64,000 bases of DNA, taken from NCBI GenBank assembly GCA_016721425.1, contig JADKID010000015.1, positions 186,001 through 250,000 on the forward strand, in the 5' to 3' direction. The notes under the pieces were generated by a model, which did no database searches, was not told the DNA's origin, and was given only the letters and a program-made list of their open reading frames with translations. The position numbers and the translations under genes are program-made. The DNA is from Bryobacterales bacterium. GTDB taxonomy: Bacteria; Acidobacteriota; Terriglobia; Bryobacterales; Bryobacteraceae. Of this stretch, positions 17,009 to 25,597 are shown in pieces (position 1 is the first letter of the stretch; each line of letters starts with the position of its first letter).

Positions 17009-17052
17009 CTGACTCAGCGTTCGGTTCCATCTATAATCGCGTTAGCAGGAGG
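17009..17052 (+). promoter_or_regulatory. Sigma-70-type promoter and ribosome site for the csgG-like/kinase operon
   Basis: CTGACT (17009-17014), 17 bp spacer, TATAAT (17032-17037), followed by AGGAGG at 17047-17052 and ATG at 17059. The -10 is a perfect consensus and the spacer is optimal, so this is the best promoter match in the window. Confidence 0.65.
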
Positions 17053-17058
17053 ATCGTG

Positions 17059-18027
17059 ATGCGCTGGATCAAGTACGTGCTATTGGCTGCTGTCTTAGTC
17101 TTCCAGGCGGCCGCCCAGCAGGCGCCGGCCAAGCGGCGGATCGCCGTGATGAATTTCGACTACGGCGCCGTTCAGAGTGGGATCTCCGCCATCTTCGGCG
17201 CCAATCAGGATGTGGGCAAGGGCATCGCCGACTTGATTGTCGAAAAGCTCGTGCAGGGCGGTGTTTACACAGTCTATGAGCGCAAAGCCATCGACAAGAT
17301 CATGGCCGAGCAGAATTTCTCGAACAGTGATCGGGCCGACGCCTCGTCAGCCGCCAAGATCGGACGTCTCCTCGGCGTCGAGGCCATTATCATTGGCTCG
17401 ATTACCCAGTTTGGACGCGACGACAAGAGCACGAGTGTCGGCGGCGGGGGCTACGGACTGGGCAAGTACGGACTTGGCGGCATTGGCGCGAAGAGCTCCA
17501 AGGCCGTGGTCGCTGTGAGCGCAAGAATGATCAGCACGGATACCGCTGAAATCCTCGCTGCTGTTTCCGGTAGAGGGGAATCCACGCGATCCGGAGCCAA
17601 TCTCCTGGGCGCCGGCGGCAGCGGCGGCTCAGGCGGCGGTGGAGCGGTGGGCATGAACGCCTCCAACTTCGCGGACACCATTCTGGGTGAGGCGACGGTG
17701 AAGGCTGTGGCCAGCATCACAAGCCAGCTCAACAACAACTCCGGTTCCATTCAGGCCCGCGTTGTGAAGCTCGAAGGCCTGGTGGCCGATGCCAGCGGCG
17801 GGACTCTCGTGCTCAACATCGGTAGCAAGGTTGGCGTCCGCGTTGGCGACAAGCTCTTTGTCAAACGCACGGGCCGCGAGATCCGTGATCCGGCTTCAGG
17901 CAAGGTGATCCGTCGTATCGAGGAGTCAATCGGAGAAGTCACCATCACGGAAGTCGACGAGCTCTCCGCCGTCGGCAATTACACCGGCTCGGCGCCTGCC
18001 AAGACCGGCGACACCGTCCGAAACTAG
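17059..18027 (+). CDS. CsgG/LpoB-superfamily exported protein in the T6SS locus
   Basis: Protein of 322 residues. A signal peptide (MRWIKYVLLAAVLVFQAAAQ) has no lipobox cysteine, unlike true CsgG lipoproteins. The domain that follows (RRIAVMNFDYGAV, GKGIADLIVEKLVQGGVYTVYERKAIDKIM, AAKIGRLLGVEAIIIGSITQFG) is the CsgG alpha/beta fold. It contains two glycine-rich insertions (about residues 133-155 and 190-205). A C-terminal beta domain (LVLNIGSKVGVRVGDKLFVKR to VGNYTGS) resembles the FlgT C-terminal domain. The gene is 12 bp upstream of the kinase gene, so they are one operon. CsgG relatives form or regulate outer-membrane assemblies. A role as outer-membrane partner in a T6SS without visible TssJ is speculation. 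Confidence 0.85.
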   Translation: MRWIKYVLLAAVLVFQAAAQQAPAKRRIAVMNFDYGAVQSGISAIFGANQDVGKGIADLIVEKLVQGGVYTVYERKAIDKIMAEQNFSNSDRADASSAAKIGRLLGVEAIIIGSITQFGRDDKSTSVGGGGYGLGKYGLGGIGAKSSKAVVAVSARMISTDTAEILAAVSGRGESTRSGANLLGAGGSGGSGGGGAVGMNASNFADTILGEATVKAVASITSQLNNNSGSIQARVVKLEGLVADASGGTLVLNIGSKVGVRVGDKLFVKRTGREIRDPASGKVIRRIEESIGEVTITEVDELSAVGNYTGSAPAKTGDTVRN

Positions 18028-18039
18028 CGGTACCCCAAC

Positions 18040-19680
18040 ATGAACTACGAAATCGGTTCGCGCATCGGCGACTACGAAATTCTGCAGATCCTTGGCGCCG
18101 GCGGAATGGGCAAGGTCTTCAAGGTTCGCAACGTCATTTCCGATCGCGTTGAGGCGATGAAGGTTCTCCTTCCCAACCTTGACGGCAACACTGAGTTGGC
18201 TGATCGTTTCATTCGCGAGATCAAGGTTCAGGCCAGCCTGAATCATCCGAATATCGCCAATCTCCATACTGCCCTCAGTCTGGATAACCAGCTCATCATG
18301 CTGATGGAATACGTGGAGGGCCAGACCCTCGACATCGTCGTCAAGGACGGACCCCTTCCACTGGCGCAAATGACCGGTTACGCCATGCAGGCTCTGGAGG
18401 CCCTCTCGTACGCCCATGGCAAGGGCGTCGTTCATCGCGACCTCAAGCCCTCTAACATGATGGTCACGGCCCAGGGCCAGCTCAAGCTGCTCGACTTCGG
18501 GATCGCGAAGCTCACCACGGAGACCGCGCTCACCAAGACCGGCCTGACTGTTGGATCCATCTATTACATGTCGCCGGAGCAGATTCAGGGCGCAGCCACG
18601 CTCGACTCGCGGGCGGATCTCTACTCCTTCGGCATCTGTCTCTACGAACTCTTCACGGCCCGCCGGCCGTTTGAGGGCGACAGCGAGTACTCCATCATGT
18701 CGGCTCATCTCCAGCAGGTGCCTGTTCCGCCGATTGAGCGTGATCCTCGCCTGCCATCGGCCCTCAATGACGTCATCCTGATGGCCATCGAAAAGGACCC
18801 GGCCAAGCGCTTCCAGAGCGCCGGCGCCATGCTGGGCGCTTTGCGTGCCATCAGCGGTGGAATGCAGGCCCCTGTGGCGCCGCCCCAGCCCGCTCGTGCG
18901 CCCTCACCGCCTCCGCCACCCCCGCCTGCCTACTCCGCCGCGCCACCGCCCCAGCCCGCCCCGCTGCCCGCCGTTCAGCCCGCCGGACGCCGCGGCCTCT
19001 ACATGGCGCTGGGCGCCCTGGCCGCCGTCGCCGTGATCGTGGTGGCGGCTATTGAGATTCCCAAGCGCATGAAGACCGAGGCGCAGGGGCCGCTCCCCAT
19101 CGAGGCGTCCTCGCCCGCCCAATCGGCCCCCGTCCAGCCCTCCACTCCAGCCGAGCCCACGCCCACCTCCCAGCCGCAGACGGAGCAGGCCGCGCAGACC
19201 CAGCCGGCCGCGATGCCTCCCGTCAAGACCTACAGCGGTCAACCCGCCGCCCGGCCGGCCGGCACCGCATCCCCCTCCTCCTCCCCATCCGCCCCCGCTG
19301 CCAGCACGCAGCCTGGTCAGAGCCAGTTCGCCAGCCAAGCCCCATCTCAGCCGGCGCAGCCCGCCCCCGCGCAGGCCGCGCCAGGACCTAATCCCGCCGA
19401 TGCCGCGCGCCAGGCATCGCTGGCGGAAACTCGCGAGCACCTGATGCTGCTGGGCACCCGAGCCGTCGCTGTGAAAACCAGCATCAATACCCTGCGCGCC
19501 GAACAGCAACGGATGGGCCTCGGACTCCGCTCGGATATCTCCGGCGGTCTCCAGCGAATGGAGTACTTCCTGGATCAAACAGAGGATGCGCTCAAACGCG
19601 GCGATGCTGACGCCGCCAAGAAGAATCTCAGCAATGCGGAGCGCGAAACAGGCAAACTCGAGTCATTCCTCGGCCGATAA
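18040..19680 (+). CDS. Transmembrane Ser/Thr protein kinase (PknB/PpkA-like)
   Basis: Protein of 546 residues. A complete Hanks-type kinase domain covers about residues 11-270: G-loop LGAGGMGKVFKV, ATP lysine K41, catalytic H132-R-D, DFG at 152-154, activation segment ending YMSPEQ, and the SRADLYSFGICLYEL helix. A Pro/Ala/Gln-rich linker with one membrane helix (about 318-340, LYMALGALAAVAVIVVAAIEI) follows. After a second low-complexity stretch an exported C-terminal domain of about 90 residues forms amphipathic helices (SLAETREHLMLLGTRAV onward). T6SS loci often carry a PpkA kinase that controls assembly through an FHA protein, but no FHA protein or PppA phosphatase is visible here. Its target may be the Thr of the GEFTRxF motifs (inference). 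Confidence 0.93.
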   Translation: MNYEIGSRIGDYEILQILGAGGMGKVFKVRNVISDRVEAMKVLLPNLDGNTELADRFIREIKVQASLNHPNIANLHTALSLDNQLIMLMEYVEGQTLDIVVKDGPLPLAQMTGYAMQALEALSYAHGKGVVHRDLKPSNMMVTAQGQLKLLDFGIAKLTTETALTKTGLTVGSIYYMSPEQIQGAATLDSRADLYSFGICLYELFTARRPFEGDSEYSIMSAHLQQVPVPPIERDPRLPSALNDVILMAIEKDPAKRFQSAGAMLGALRAISGGMQAPVAPPQPARAPSPPPPPPPAYSAAPPPQPAPLPAVQPAGRRGLYMALGALAAVAVIVVAAIEIPKRMKTEAQGPLPIEASSPAQSAPVQPSTPAEPTPTSQPQTEQAAQTQPAAMPPVKTYSGQPAARPAGTASPSSSPSAPAASTQPGQSQFASQAPSQPAQPAPAQAAPGPNPADAARQASLAETREHLMLLGTRAVAVKTSINTLRAEQQRMGLGLRSDISGGLQRMEYFLDQTEDALKRGDADAAKKNLSNAERETGKLESFLGR

Positions 19681-19700
19681 GGTAATCCTGACTGTCGCGC

Positions 19701-19729
19701 TTGATTCCCGTCAGAGTGGAGGCTATACT
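19701..19729 (+). promoter_or_regulatory. Sigma-70-type promoter upstream of tssB
   Basis: TTGATT (19701-19706), 17 bp spacer, TATACT (19724-19729). It lies in the 283 bp gap between the kinase gene and tssB, so the leader would be about 230 nt. The rest of the gap (19730-19963) holds no convincing gene; a CTGACC/TATAAG pair at 19885-19916 has a 20 bp spacer and is weaker. Confidence 0.55.
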
Positions 19730-19963
19730 CAGGCACAGACTTGCCGCACCCTTGGCTCAAAACAGGGGTGCGCTCGGAGGGCATTGGTTTCATGCGTTCT
19801 CAGGAAACCCGGGTGAAACTCGTTGGGGCGACGCTGCACCGGACTGCCGTGCGCGGGCGCCTGCTCCATGCTCGATACCCGCAACTGACCCCATTTTCTC
19901 TGCGCCGCAGTATAAGTCCGCAAACTCTCGTTCACGGATCGACTTGTAGACAAGGGATGTGAA

Positions 19964-20488
19964 ATGGCTAAACAAAGCACTCAACACAAGCTGGATCGCG
20001 TGCGCCCGCCACGCGTCCACGTCACCTACGATGTGGAGGTCGGCGACGCTATCGAAGTGAAGGAACTCCCCTTCGTCATGGGCGTCTTCGGTGATTTTAC
20101 CGGTCAGCCGGAAAGCCCACTGCCGAAACTGAAAGACCGGAAGTTCGTCGAGGTGACCCCTGACAACTTCGACAACGTTCTGGAGGGCATGAAGCCGCAC
20201 GTCGCCTTCTCCGTCGAGAACAAGCTCAGCGACGACCCGGAGGCCGGTCAGCTGAAGGTGGATCTCCACTTCAAGAGCCTGGAGGACTTCGAACCCGAGC
20301 AGGTTGCCAAACAGGTCAAGCCTCTGCGCGAGATGCTCGATCTCCGCACCAAGCTCTCTGATCTTCGCGGTTCCCTCCAAGGCAATGACAAGCTGGAAGA
20401 ACTCCTTCTCGATGCCGTCAGCAACACCGAAAAACTCGGCAAGCTCAAGACGGAACTCGGCGAAGGTCCGGAAGGAGATGCCAAGTGA
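19964..20488 (+). CDS. tssB: TssB (VipA), T6SS sheath small subunit
   Basis: Protein of 174 residues with the family landmarks RVRPPRVHVTYDVEVG, ELPFVMGVFGDFTGQ, the KDRKFVEVTPDNFDNVL strand and FKSLEDFEPEQVAKQV. TssB and TssC co-assemble into the contractile sheath. The C-terminal helix (EELLLDAVSNTEKLGKLKTEL) is the part that swaps into TssC. It overlaps tssC by the last base pairs (GTGA), which is consistent with translational coupling. Confidence 0.97.
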   Translation: MAKQSTQHKLDRVRPPRVHVTYDVEVGDAIEVKELPFVMGVFGDFTGQPESPLPKLKDRKFVEVTPDNFDNVLEGMKPHVAFSVENKLSDDPEAGQLKVDLHFKSLEDFEPEQVAKQVKPLREMLDLRTKLSDLRGSLQGNDKLEELLLDAVSNTEKLGKLKTELGEGPEGDAK

Positions 20489-21978
20489 GCGATCTCAAGA
20501 AAGCCGCTGCTCAGCCCGCTGCCCAGGAACAGGTCCTGGAGGGCTTGGGCCTTCTCGATCAGATTGTGGAAGATGGCCGCCTGGCCCGTGATCCCGCCGC
20601 CCGCGAACGTGGCAAGGATCTCGTCAAGGAATTCGTCTCCCAGGTTCTTGATGGCAGCATGACAGTCTCGAAAGATGCGGAGGCCATGATCAATGCCCGC
20701 ATCGCTCAGATTGACCACCTCATCTCGCTCCAGTTGAACGAGGTGATGCACCATCCTTCGCTTCAGAAGTTGGAGTCCACCTGGCGCGGACTCAAGTATA
20801 TGCTTGATCAGAGCGAGACCGGCGAAGGACTCAAGATCAAGATCATCAACGCCTCCAAGAAGGATCTTCTCCGCGACCTGCAGCGCGCCCCGGAATTCGA
20901 CCAGAGCGCCATGTTCAAAAAGGTTTACGAAGAGGAGTTCGGCATCTTCGGCGGCGCCCCGTTCGGCGCTCTCCTGGGCGACTACGAGTTCTCCAAGTCC
21001 CCGGAAGACATCGAACTGCTCGAGAAGATTTCCAATGTCGCAGCCGCGGCCCACGCGCCGTTTCTCACTGCGGCCGCGCCCGAGATGTTCAATCTCGATA
21101 GCTACACCAGTCTCGACGCCCCGCGTGATCTCGCCAAGGTCTTCGACACCACCGAGTACGCCAAGTGGAAGTCTTTCCGCGCTTCGGAAGACTCCCGCTA
21201 CGTGGCTCTCACTTGTCCGCGCACGCTCATGCGTCTGCCCTACGGCAAAGAAACCAAGCCGGTTGAAGCCTTTGCCTACGAAGAGGGCGTCGATGGCTCC
21301 AGCCACGAGCGTTATCTCTGGGGCAATGCCGCCTGGACCCTCGGCGCCCGGCTCACCAATGCCTACGCTCAGTACGGCTGGTGCGCCGCCATCCGTGGTG
21401 TCGAAGGTGGCGGCCTTGTGGAAGGTCTCCCTGTACACAACTTTTACACCGATGAAGGCGACGTGGCCATGAAGTGCCCCACCGAGGTGCCCATCACCGA
21501 TCGTCGCGAAAAGGAACTGGCCGACCTCGGCTTCGCGCCACTCGTCCATTGCAAGGGTACGGACTACGCTGCTTACTTCAGCGTCCAGTCCTGCCAGAAG
21601 GCCAAGCTGTTTGAGAACGAAGCGGCCAACGCCAACGCCCGCCTCTCCACGCAACTCCCGTACATCCTGGCCGTCTCCCGCTTCGCTCACTACCTCAAAG
21701 TGATGATGCGAGACAAGATAGGCAGTTTCACGTCACGCTCGGAATGCGAGCGCTGGCTGAATCAGTGGATCGTCAACTACGTCACCCCGGACGACACGGC
21801 ATCGGCATCGGTGAAAGCTGAGAAGCCTCTGCGCGACGCCCGGATTGAGGTGGTTGACGTTCCGGGCAAGCCCGGCGCCTATCGCGCTGTCGCATTCCTG
21901 CGGCCGCACTTCCAATTGGATGAGCTCTCTGTCTCGCTTCGTTTGGTTGCCGAATTGCCTGCATCTTCTCGGAAGTAG
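20485..21978 (+). CDS. tssC: TssC (VipB), T6SS sheath large subunit
   Basis: Protein of 497 residues, normal for TssC. Key blocks are LQKLESTWRGLKYMLDQSET, KKDLLRDLQRAPEFDQSAMFKKVYEEEFG, PFGALLGDYEFS, a RLPYGKE motif and the C-terminal RDKIGSF plus NQWIVNYV blocks. It starts at GTG 20485 overlapping the tssB stop. It forms the sheath lattice with TssB around the Hcp tube; disassembly is by TssH (28503). Confidence 0.97.
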   Translation: MSDLKKAAAQPAAQEQVLEGLGLLDQIVEDGRLARDPAARERGKDLVKEFVSQVLDGSMTVSKDAEAMINARIAQIDHLISLQLNEVMHHPSLQKLESTWRGLKYMLDQSETGEGLKIKIINASKKDLLRDLQRAPEFDQSAMFKKVYEEEFGIFGGAPFGALLGDYEFSKSPEDIELLEKISNVAAAAHAPFLTAAAPEMFNLDSYTSLDAPRDLAKVFDTTEYAKWKSFRASEDSRYVALTCPRTLMRLPYGKETKPVEAFAYEEGVDGSSHERYLWGNAAWTLGARLTNAYAQYGWCAAIRGVEGGGLVEGLPVHNFYTDEGDVAMKCPTEVPITDRREKELADLGFAPLVHCKGTDYAAYFSVQSCQKAKLFENEAANANARLSTQLPYILAVSRFAHYLKVMMRDKIGSFTSRSECERWLNQWIVNYVTPDDTASASVKAEKPLRDARIEVVDVPGKPGAYRAVAFLRPHFQLDELSVSLRLVAELPASSRK

Positions 21979-21984
21979 CCCTTT

Positions 21985-22012
21985 GCGGGCGGAGTAGATC
22001 CGCCCGCCTTTC
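21985..22012 (+). promoter_or_regulatory. Intercistronic hairpin between tssC and hcp
   Basis: A perfect 9 bp stem, GCGGGCGGA at 21985-21993 and TCCGCCCGC at 21999-22007, with loop GTAGA, followed by CTTTC. The T-tract is too short for a strong intrinsic terminator, so a role in mRNA processing, 3'-end protection or partial termination is more likely. It sits just before hcp, which usually needs a different level from sheath genes. Confidence 0.6.
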
Positions 22013-22041
22013 ATGGACTTTACAGATTGGAGGAACGCCAA

Positions 22042-22530
22042 ATGGCAGCAGTAGATTATTTCTTGAAGATCGATGGGATTCCGGGCGAGAGCCAGGATCA
22101 CAAACATAAAGACGAAATCCAGCTGGAGAGCTTCTCCTGGGGCGCCACCCAGGGCGGAGGCTTTTCGTATGGTGGCGGCGGCGGCGCCGGGAAGGTCCAG
22201 ATGCAGGACTTCCACTTCGTCATGAAGATCAACAAGGCGACGCCCAAGTTGTTCCTGGCGTGCGCCAACGGCGAACACATCAAGTCCGCCATCCTCACGT
22301 GCCGCAAGGCCGGCAAGGAGCAGCAGGAGTTCCTGATCGTCAAGCTCTCCGATGTCCTCGTCTCCAGCTATCAGAGCGGGGGCTCGAGTGCCGGCGATGT
22401 TGTCCCCACTGAGCAGATCTCCTTCAACTTTGCCAAGGTGGAGTTCGAGTACAAAGAGCAGAAGCCCGATGGCACCCTGGCCGGTGGCATCAAGGCCAAC
22501 TACGACCTCAAGCAGAGTAAGTCGCACTAG
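22042..22530 (+). CDS. hcp: Hcp (TssD), T6SS inner tube protein
   Basis: Protein of 162 residues. The sequence starts AAVDYFLKIDGIPGES and contains the typical IQLESFSWG strand, a MQDFHFVMKINKATPKLFLACANGEHI block and the FAKVEFEY closing strand. Hcp hexamers stack into the expelled tube and can carry small effectors in the lumen. ATG 22042 is chosen because GGAGGA lies 7 bp upstream; an in-frame upstream ATG at 22027 overlaps that ribosome site. Confidence 0.96.
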   Translation: MAAVDYFLKIDGIPGESQDHKHKDEIQLESFSWGATQGGGFSYGGGGGAGKVQMQDFHFVMKINKATPKLFLACANGEHIKSAILTCRKAGKEQQEFLIVKLSDVLVSSYQSGGSSAGDVVPTEQISFNFAKVEFEYKEQKPDGTLAGGIKANYDLKQSKSH

Positions 22531-22553
22531 GCTTGTAGAACCCGGTCCCTCCC

Positions 22554-23270
22554 ATGACTGCCAAAGATCTCTTTCAGGCAGGCAGACTGGGCGAAGCGGT
22601 TCAGGCGCTTGGCATCGAGCTCAGGAGCAATCCTGCCGATGCCAAGCGCCGTACGTTCCTCTTTGAACTCCTCTGCTTCGCCGGCGAATACGACCGCGCC
22701 GAGAAGCAACTCGACATTCTTGCCGATACCAGCAAGGAAGCCGGGATGGGTTCCCTGGTTTACCGTTCCGCTTTACATGCCGAGCGCCTGCGTGCTGGTA
22801 TGTTCTCGAACAACACGCTCCCGCTGGATACGGCGCCGCCCGTCGTGGGCGGTGTTCTGAACGGTCAGCCTTTCGACACCGTTGAGGATGCCGATCCGCG
22901 TATAGGCGCCCGTCTCGAAGTCTTTGCCGCCGGAGCCTATCTCTGGCTGCCTTACGAGCACATCGCTTCCCTCGAGATGGCTGCTCCAACGCGCTTGCGG
23001 GACCTGCTCTGGATCCAAGCGTTCCTGCGCACCGGACCCGGGTTCAAAGGCACCGAACTCGGTGAAGTTCTGCTGCCAGCGCTCGCTCCGTTATCCAGCC
23101 GCAACGCCGACGATGAGATCCGGCTGGGCCGCAGAACCGAGTGGTTTGACCAGCCCGATGGCCCGGCCCTTCCACTAGGCCAGAAGACGCTCTTAATTGA
23201 TGGAGAGGAATTCCCGATTCTCGAGGTCCGCAAGCTGGAGTTTAATGCGACTCCCGCCTCCACCCAGTAG
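22554..23270 (+). CDS. tagJ: TagJ (ImpE/SciE family), T6SS sheath accessory protein
   Basis: Protein of 238 residues. The N-terminal helical repeats (AGRLGEAVQALGIELRSNPAD, RRTFLFELLCFAGEYDRAEKQL) and C-terminal WFDQPDGPALPLGQKTLLIDGEEFPILEVR strands are those of the ImpE family. TagJ binds the N-terminal part of TssB in systems that have it and is thought to modulate sheath recycling by TssH. It lies 23 bp after hcp and 14 bp before tssA. Confidence 0.9.
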   Translation: MTAKDLFQAGRLGEAVQALGIELRSNPADAKRRTFLFELLCFAGEYDRAEKQLDILADTSKEAGMGSLVYRSALHAERLRAGMFSNNTLPLDTAPPVVGGVLNGQPFDTVEDADPRIGARLEVFAAGAYLWLPYEHIASLEMAAPTRLRDLLWIQAFLRTGPGFKGTELGEVLLPALAPLSSRNADDEIRLGRRTEWFDQPDGPALPLGQKTLLIDGEEFPILEVRKLEFNATPASTQ

Positions 23271-23284
23271 CCACCTGTCCCATC

Positions 23285-25102
23285 ATGCCCCTTCGCGATG
23301 ATCTGTTGAATCCTGTCTCTGAATCGAACCCCGGTGGCGAGAACCTCCGCTATGCACCCGTTTACGACAAAATCAAGGAGGCCCGCCGGGAGGATGACGA
23401 TGCGCCCCAGGGCGAGTGGCAGCGGGCTCGCAAAGTAGCCGATTGGCCCCTGGTCATCAAACTCGCTGGTGAGGCCATCGCCACCAAGAGCAAAGACCTC
23501 CAGCTTGCCGTCTGGCTTACCGAGGCCCTGCTGAAGAAGGACGGATTTGCCGGTCTGCGCGAGGGGCTCACTCTCATCCAGGGTCTCATCGAGAACTTCT
23601 GGGATACCTGCTATCCCGAGATCGAGGACGGCGACGCGGAGCTACGCGCAGCTCCGCTGGATTGGCTTGGCGGACGACTGGATTCCACCCTCCGTTCGGC
23701 GCCCATCTCGAAGAAGGGATTGAGCTGGTTCAAGTACAAAGAGTCCCGCTCCATTGGCTATGAGACTGACGCGGATACCTACGAGAAGCAGGAATCGCGC
23801 GCTGCCGCCATCGCTGACGGCAAGGTGACCGCCGAAGATTGGGATGCGGCATTCAACGCCACCCCAAAGGAGTGGTACTCCGGACGCGAAGCTGACATCG
23901 ACGCCATCCTGGAGCTGATCGAGAACCTCTCCGCCTTGGTCGAGGAGAAGTTCGGCGACGCCGCCCCCTCGTTTGGCCCCATGCGCAGCGCTCTGGAGGA
24001 GATCCGCAATACCGTTCACACCCTATTGACCAAGAAGCGCGAATCCGAGCCGGACGAGGACGCCGCCACCGTCGAAGAGGCGCCGGTGGAAGAGGAGTCC
24101 ACCGCCTGGGATGAAACGCCATCCGAACCGGTGGCCGCCGCCGCCAGGCCCAAGCCCCGCCGGGGTGGTCCTCTTGCCCCCGAACCAGTGGACCGCGAGG
24201 ACGCCTGCCAGCGCATCATCGGAGTGGCGGAGTTCCTGCGCCGCGAAGATTCCTACAACCCCGCGCCGTTTCTCCTGCTGCGCGCTCTGCGCTGGGGTGA
24301 ACTGCGCGCTGCCGGCTATCTCGATCCCAACCTCTTGGACGCGCCCCCGACGGAAATCCGCCAGGCGCTCAAAAAGCTTTCCTCTGACGGTGAATGGCAG
24401 CAACTGCTCGATACCGCCGAGAGCGCCATGGGCATGCCCTGTGGACGGGGGTGGCTCGATATTCAGCGGCATGCCCACCGTGCCTGCTACGAGCTCAGCT
24501 ATTCCGCCGCCGCCGCCGCCATCCAGTCGGCCCTGAAGTCCATCCTCGCCGATCTGCCAGATCTGCTCACTGCCACGCTATTGGACGATACTCCCGCAGC
24601 CAACGCTGAGACTCAGGCGTGGATCGCCGAGATCAATCCGCCTCCTGAGGCCCCTGCTCCTACCTACAGCTATACCTCTGCGCCTGCAATGGATGAGGCC
24701 TCCTACGACTCGTCACCGGCCGCGGACAAGCCGGAGGATCCGGGCGACATCGCCATGCGCGCCGCCCGCGAGGGCCGCCCGCAGGAAGCCATCGAAATTC
24801 TCACCCGCGAAGCCGCAGCCGAACGCTCCGGCCGCGGCCGCTTTCAGCGCCGGCTCCAACTCGCCCAGCTCTGCACTTCCATGGGCCACGAGCGCATCGC
24901 CCACCCCATCCTGGAACAGCTTGTCTCAGAGATCGATAACCGCAGCCTGGAGGGCTGGGAGTCGCCCGACACGGTAGCCCACGTGCTCGCCCTGCTCTAC
25001 CGCTGTCTGGATAAACTGAAAACCGGTGAGGAGCGCAAGCAACTCATCTACGATCGCATCTGCCGCCTCGATCCCATTCAGGCTCTGTCCTGCACGAGTT
25101 AA
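23285..25102 (+). CDS. tssA: TssA, T6SS assembly cap protein
   Basis: Protein of 605 residues. The ImpA_N domain is seen at about residues 8-135 (NPGGENLRYAPVYDKI, DWPLVIKLAGEAIATKSKDLQLAVWLTEALLKKDGFAGLREGL split by short gaps, LIENFWDTCYPEIEDGD). An acidic Glu-rich linker (about 255-290) separates it from a C-terminal helical region resembling the VasJ-type domain (AHRACYELSYSAAAAAIQ, then AAREGRPQEAIEILTREAAAE). TssA primes tube and sheath polymerisation. The long form has extra C-terminal helices relative to the shortest TssA proteins. Confidence 0.92.
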   Translation: MPLRDDLLNPVSESNPGGENLRYAPVYDKIKEARREDDDAPQGEWQRARKVADWPLVIKLAGEAIATKSKDLQLAVWLTEALLKKDGFAGLREGLTLIQGLIENFWDTCYPEIEDGDAELRAAPLDWLGGRLDSTLRSAPISKKGLSWFKYKESRSIGYETDADTYEKQESRAAAIADGKVTAEDWDAAFNATPKEWYSGREADIDAILELIENLSALVEEKFGDAAPSFGPMRSALEEIRNTVHTLLTKKRESEPDEDAATVEEAPVEEESTAWDETPSEPVAAAARPKPRRGGPLAPEPVDREDACQRIIGVAEFLRREDSYNPAPFLLLRALRWGELRAAGYLDPNLLDAPPTEIRQALKKLSSDGEWQQLLDTAESAMGMPCGRGWLDIQRHAHRACYELSYSAAAAAIQSALKSILADLPDLLTATLLDDTPAANAETQAWIAEINPPPEAPAPTYSYTSAPAMDEASYDSSPAADKPEDPGDIAMRAAREGRPQEAIEILTREAAAERSGRGRFQRRLQLAQLCTSMGHERIAHPILEQLVSEIDNRSLEGWESPDTVAHVLALLYRCLDKLKTGEERKQLIYDRICRLDPIQALSCTS

Positions 25103-25105
25103 ACC

Positions 25106-25594
25106 ATGGCCCGATCTGATCAGGATGTTACCGTCACGCCCTCGGTGCTCGATCGTCTCATCGATCTGGATCGCGTCGCCTCTGCCGATCCGCCCGCCAA
25201 CCGCACACAGTCCGTGCGTCAGTTGAAGGCATCCCTCCGCCGCGACCTCGAATGGCTGCTCAACACGCGCCGCAACCCGGATGAGGCGCCCGAGGCTTAC
25301 GAACACCTCAGCGTCTCCCTGTACAACTACGGTCTGCCCGATGTCACCTCCATGAGCGTCGATTCGCCCCGGGACCGCAACCGTCTCCTTCGCCTGGTTG
25401 AGCTCACAGTCCAAACCTTTGAACCCCGTCTTGCCTCCGTCCGCGTCCGCCCCATCGAGACCACAACCAGCGGATCCCGCAGCTTGCGCTTCCAGATCGA
25501 GGGCATGCTCCGCATCGATCCTGCTCCAGAACAGATATACTTCGATACCGTCCTGCAGCTCAACAGCGGCGAGTATCAGTTGAAGGGCGATTGA
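25106..25594 (+). CDS. tssE: TssE (gp25-like), T6SS baseplate protein
   Basis: Protein of 162 residues of the gpW/gp25 family. Landmarks are SVLDRLIDLDR at the start, VRQLKASLRRDLEWLLNTRR, the YGLPDVTSMSV turn, and VELTVQTFEPRLASVRVRPIE. TssE starts sheath polymerisation at the baseplate wedge. It starts 3 bp after the tssA stop and ends 3 bp before tssF, so tssA-tssE-tssF-tssG are tightly coupled. Confidence 0.95.
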   Translation: MARSDQDVTVTPSVLDRLIDLDRVASADPPANRTQSVRQLKASLRRDLEWLLNTRRNPDEAPEAYEHLSVSLYNYGLPDVTSMSVDSPRDRNRLLRLVELTVQTFEPRLASVRVRPIETTTSGSRSLRFQIEGMLRIDPAPEQIYFDTVLQLNSGEYQLKGD

Positions 25595-25597
25595 TCC

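Noticed and set aside
19790..20380. Antisense frame across the tssB leader and tssB
   Set aside because: No start signal and no conserved features; overlaps the tssB coding region.
20248..21690. Long antisense open frame (480 codons) opposite tssB-tssC
   Set aside because: It lies fully opposite two well-conserved sheath genes, and its composition (Gly/Glu/Leu-rich) is what reverse-strand reading of high-GC codons gives. No family features.
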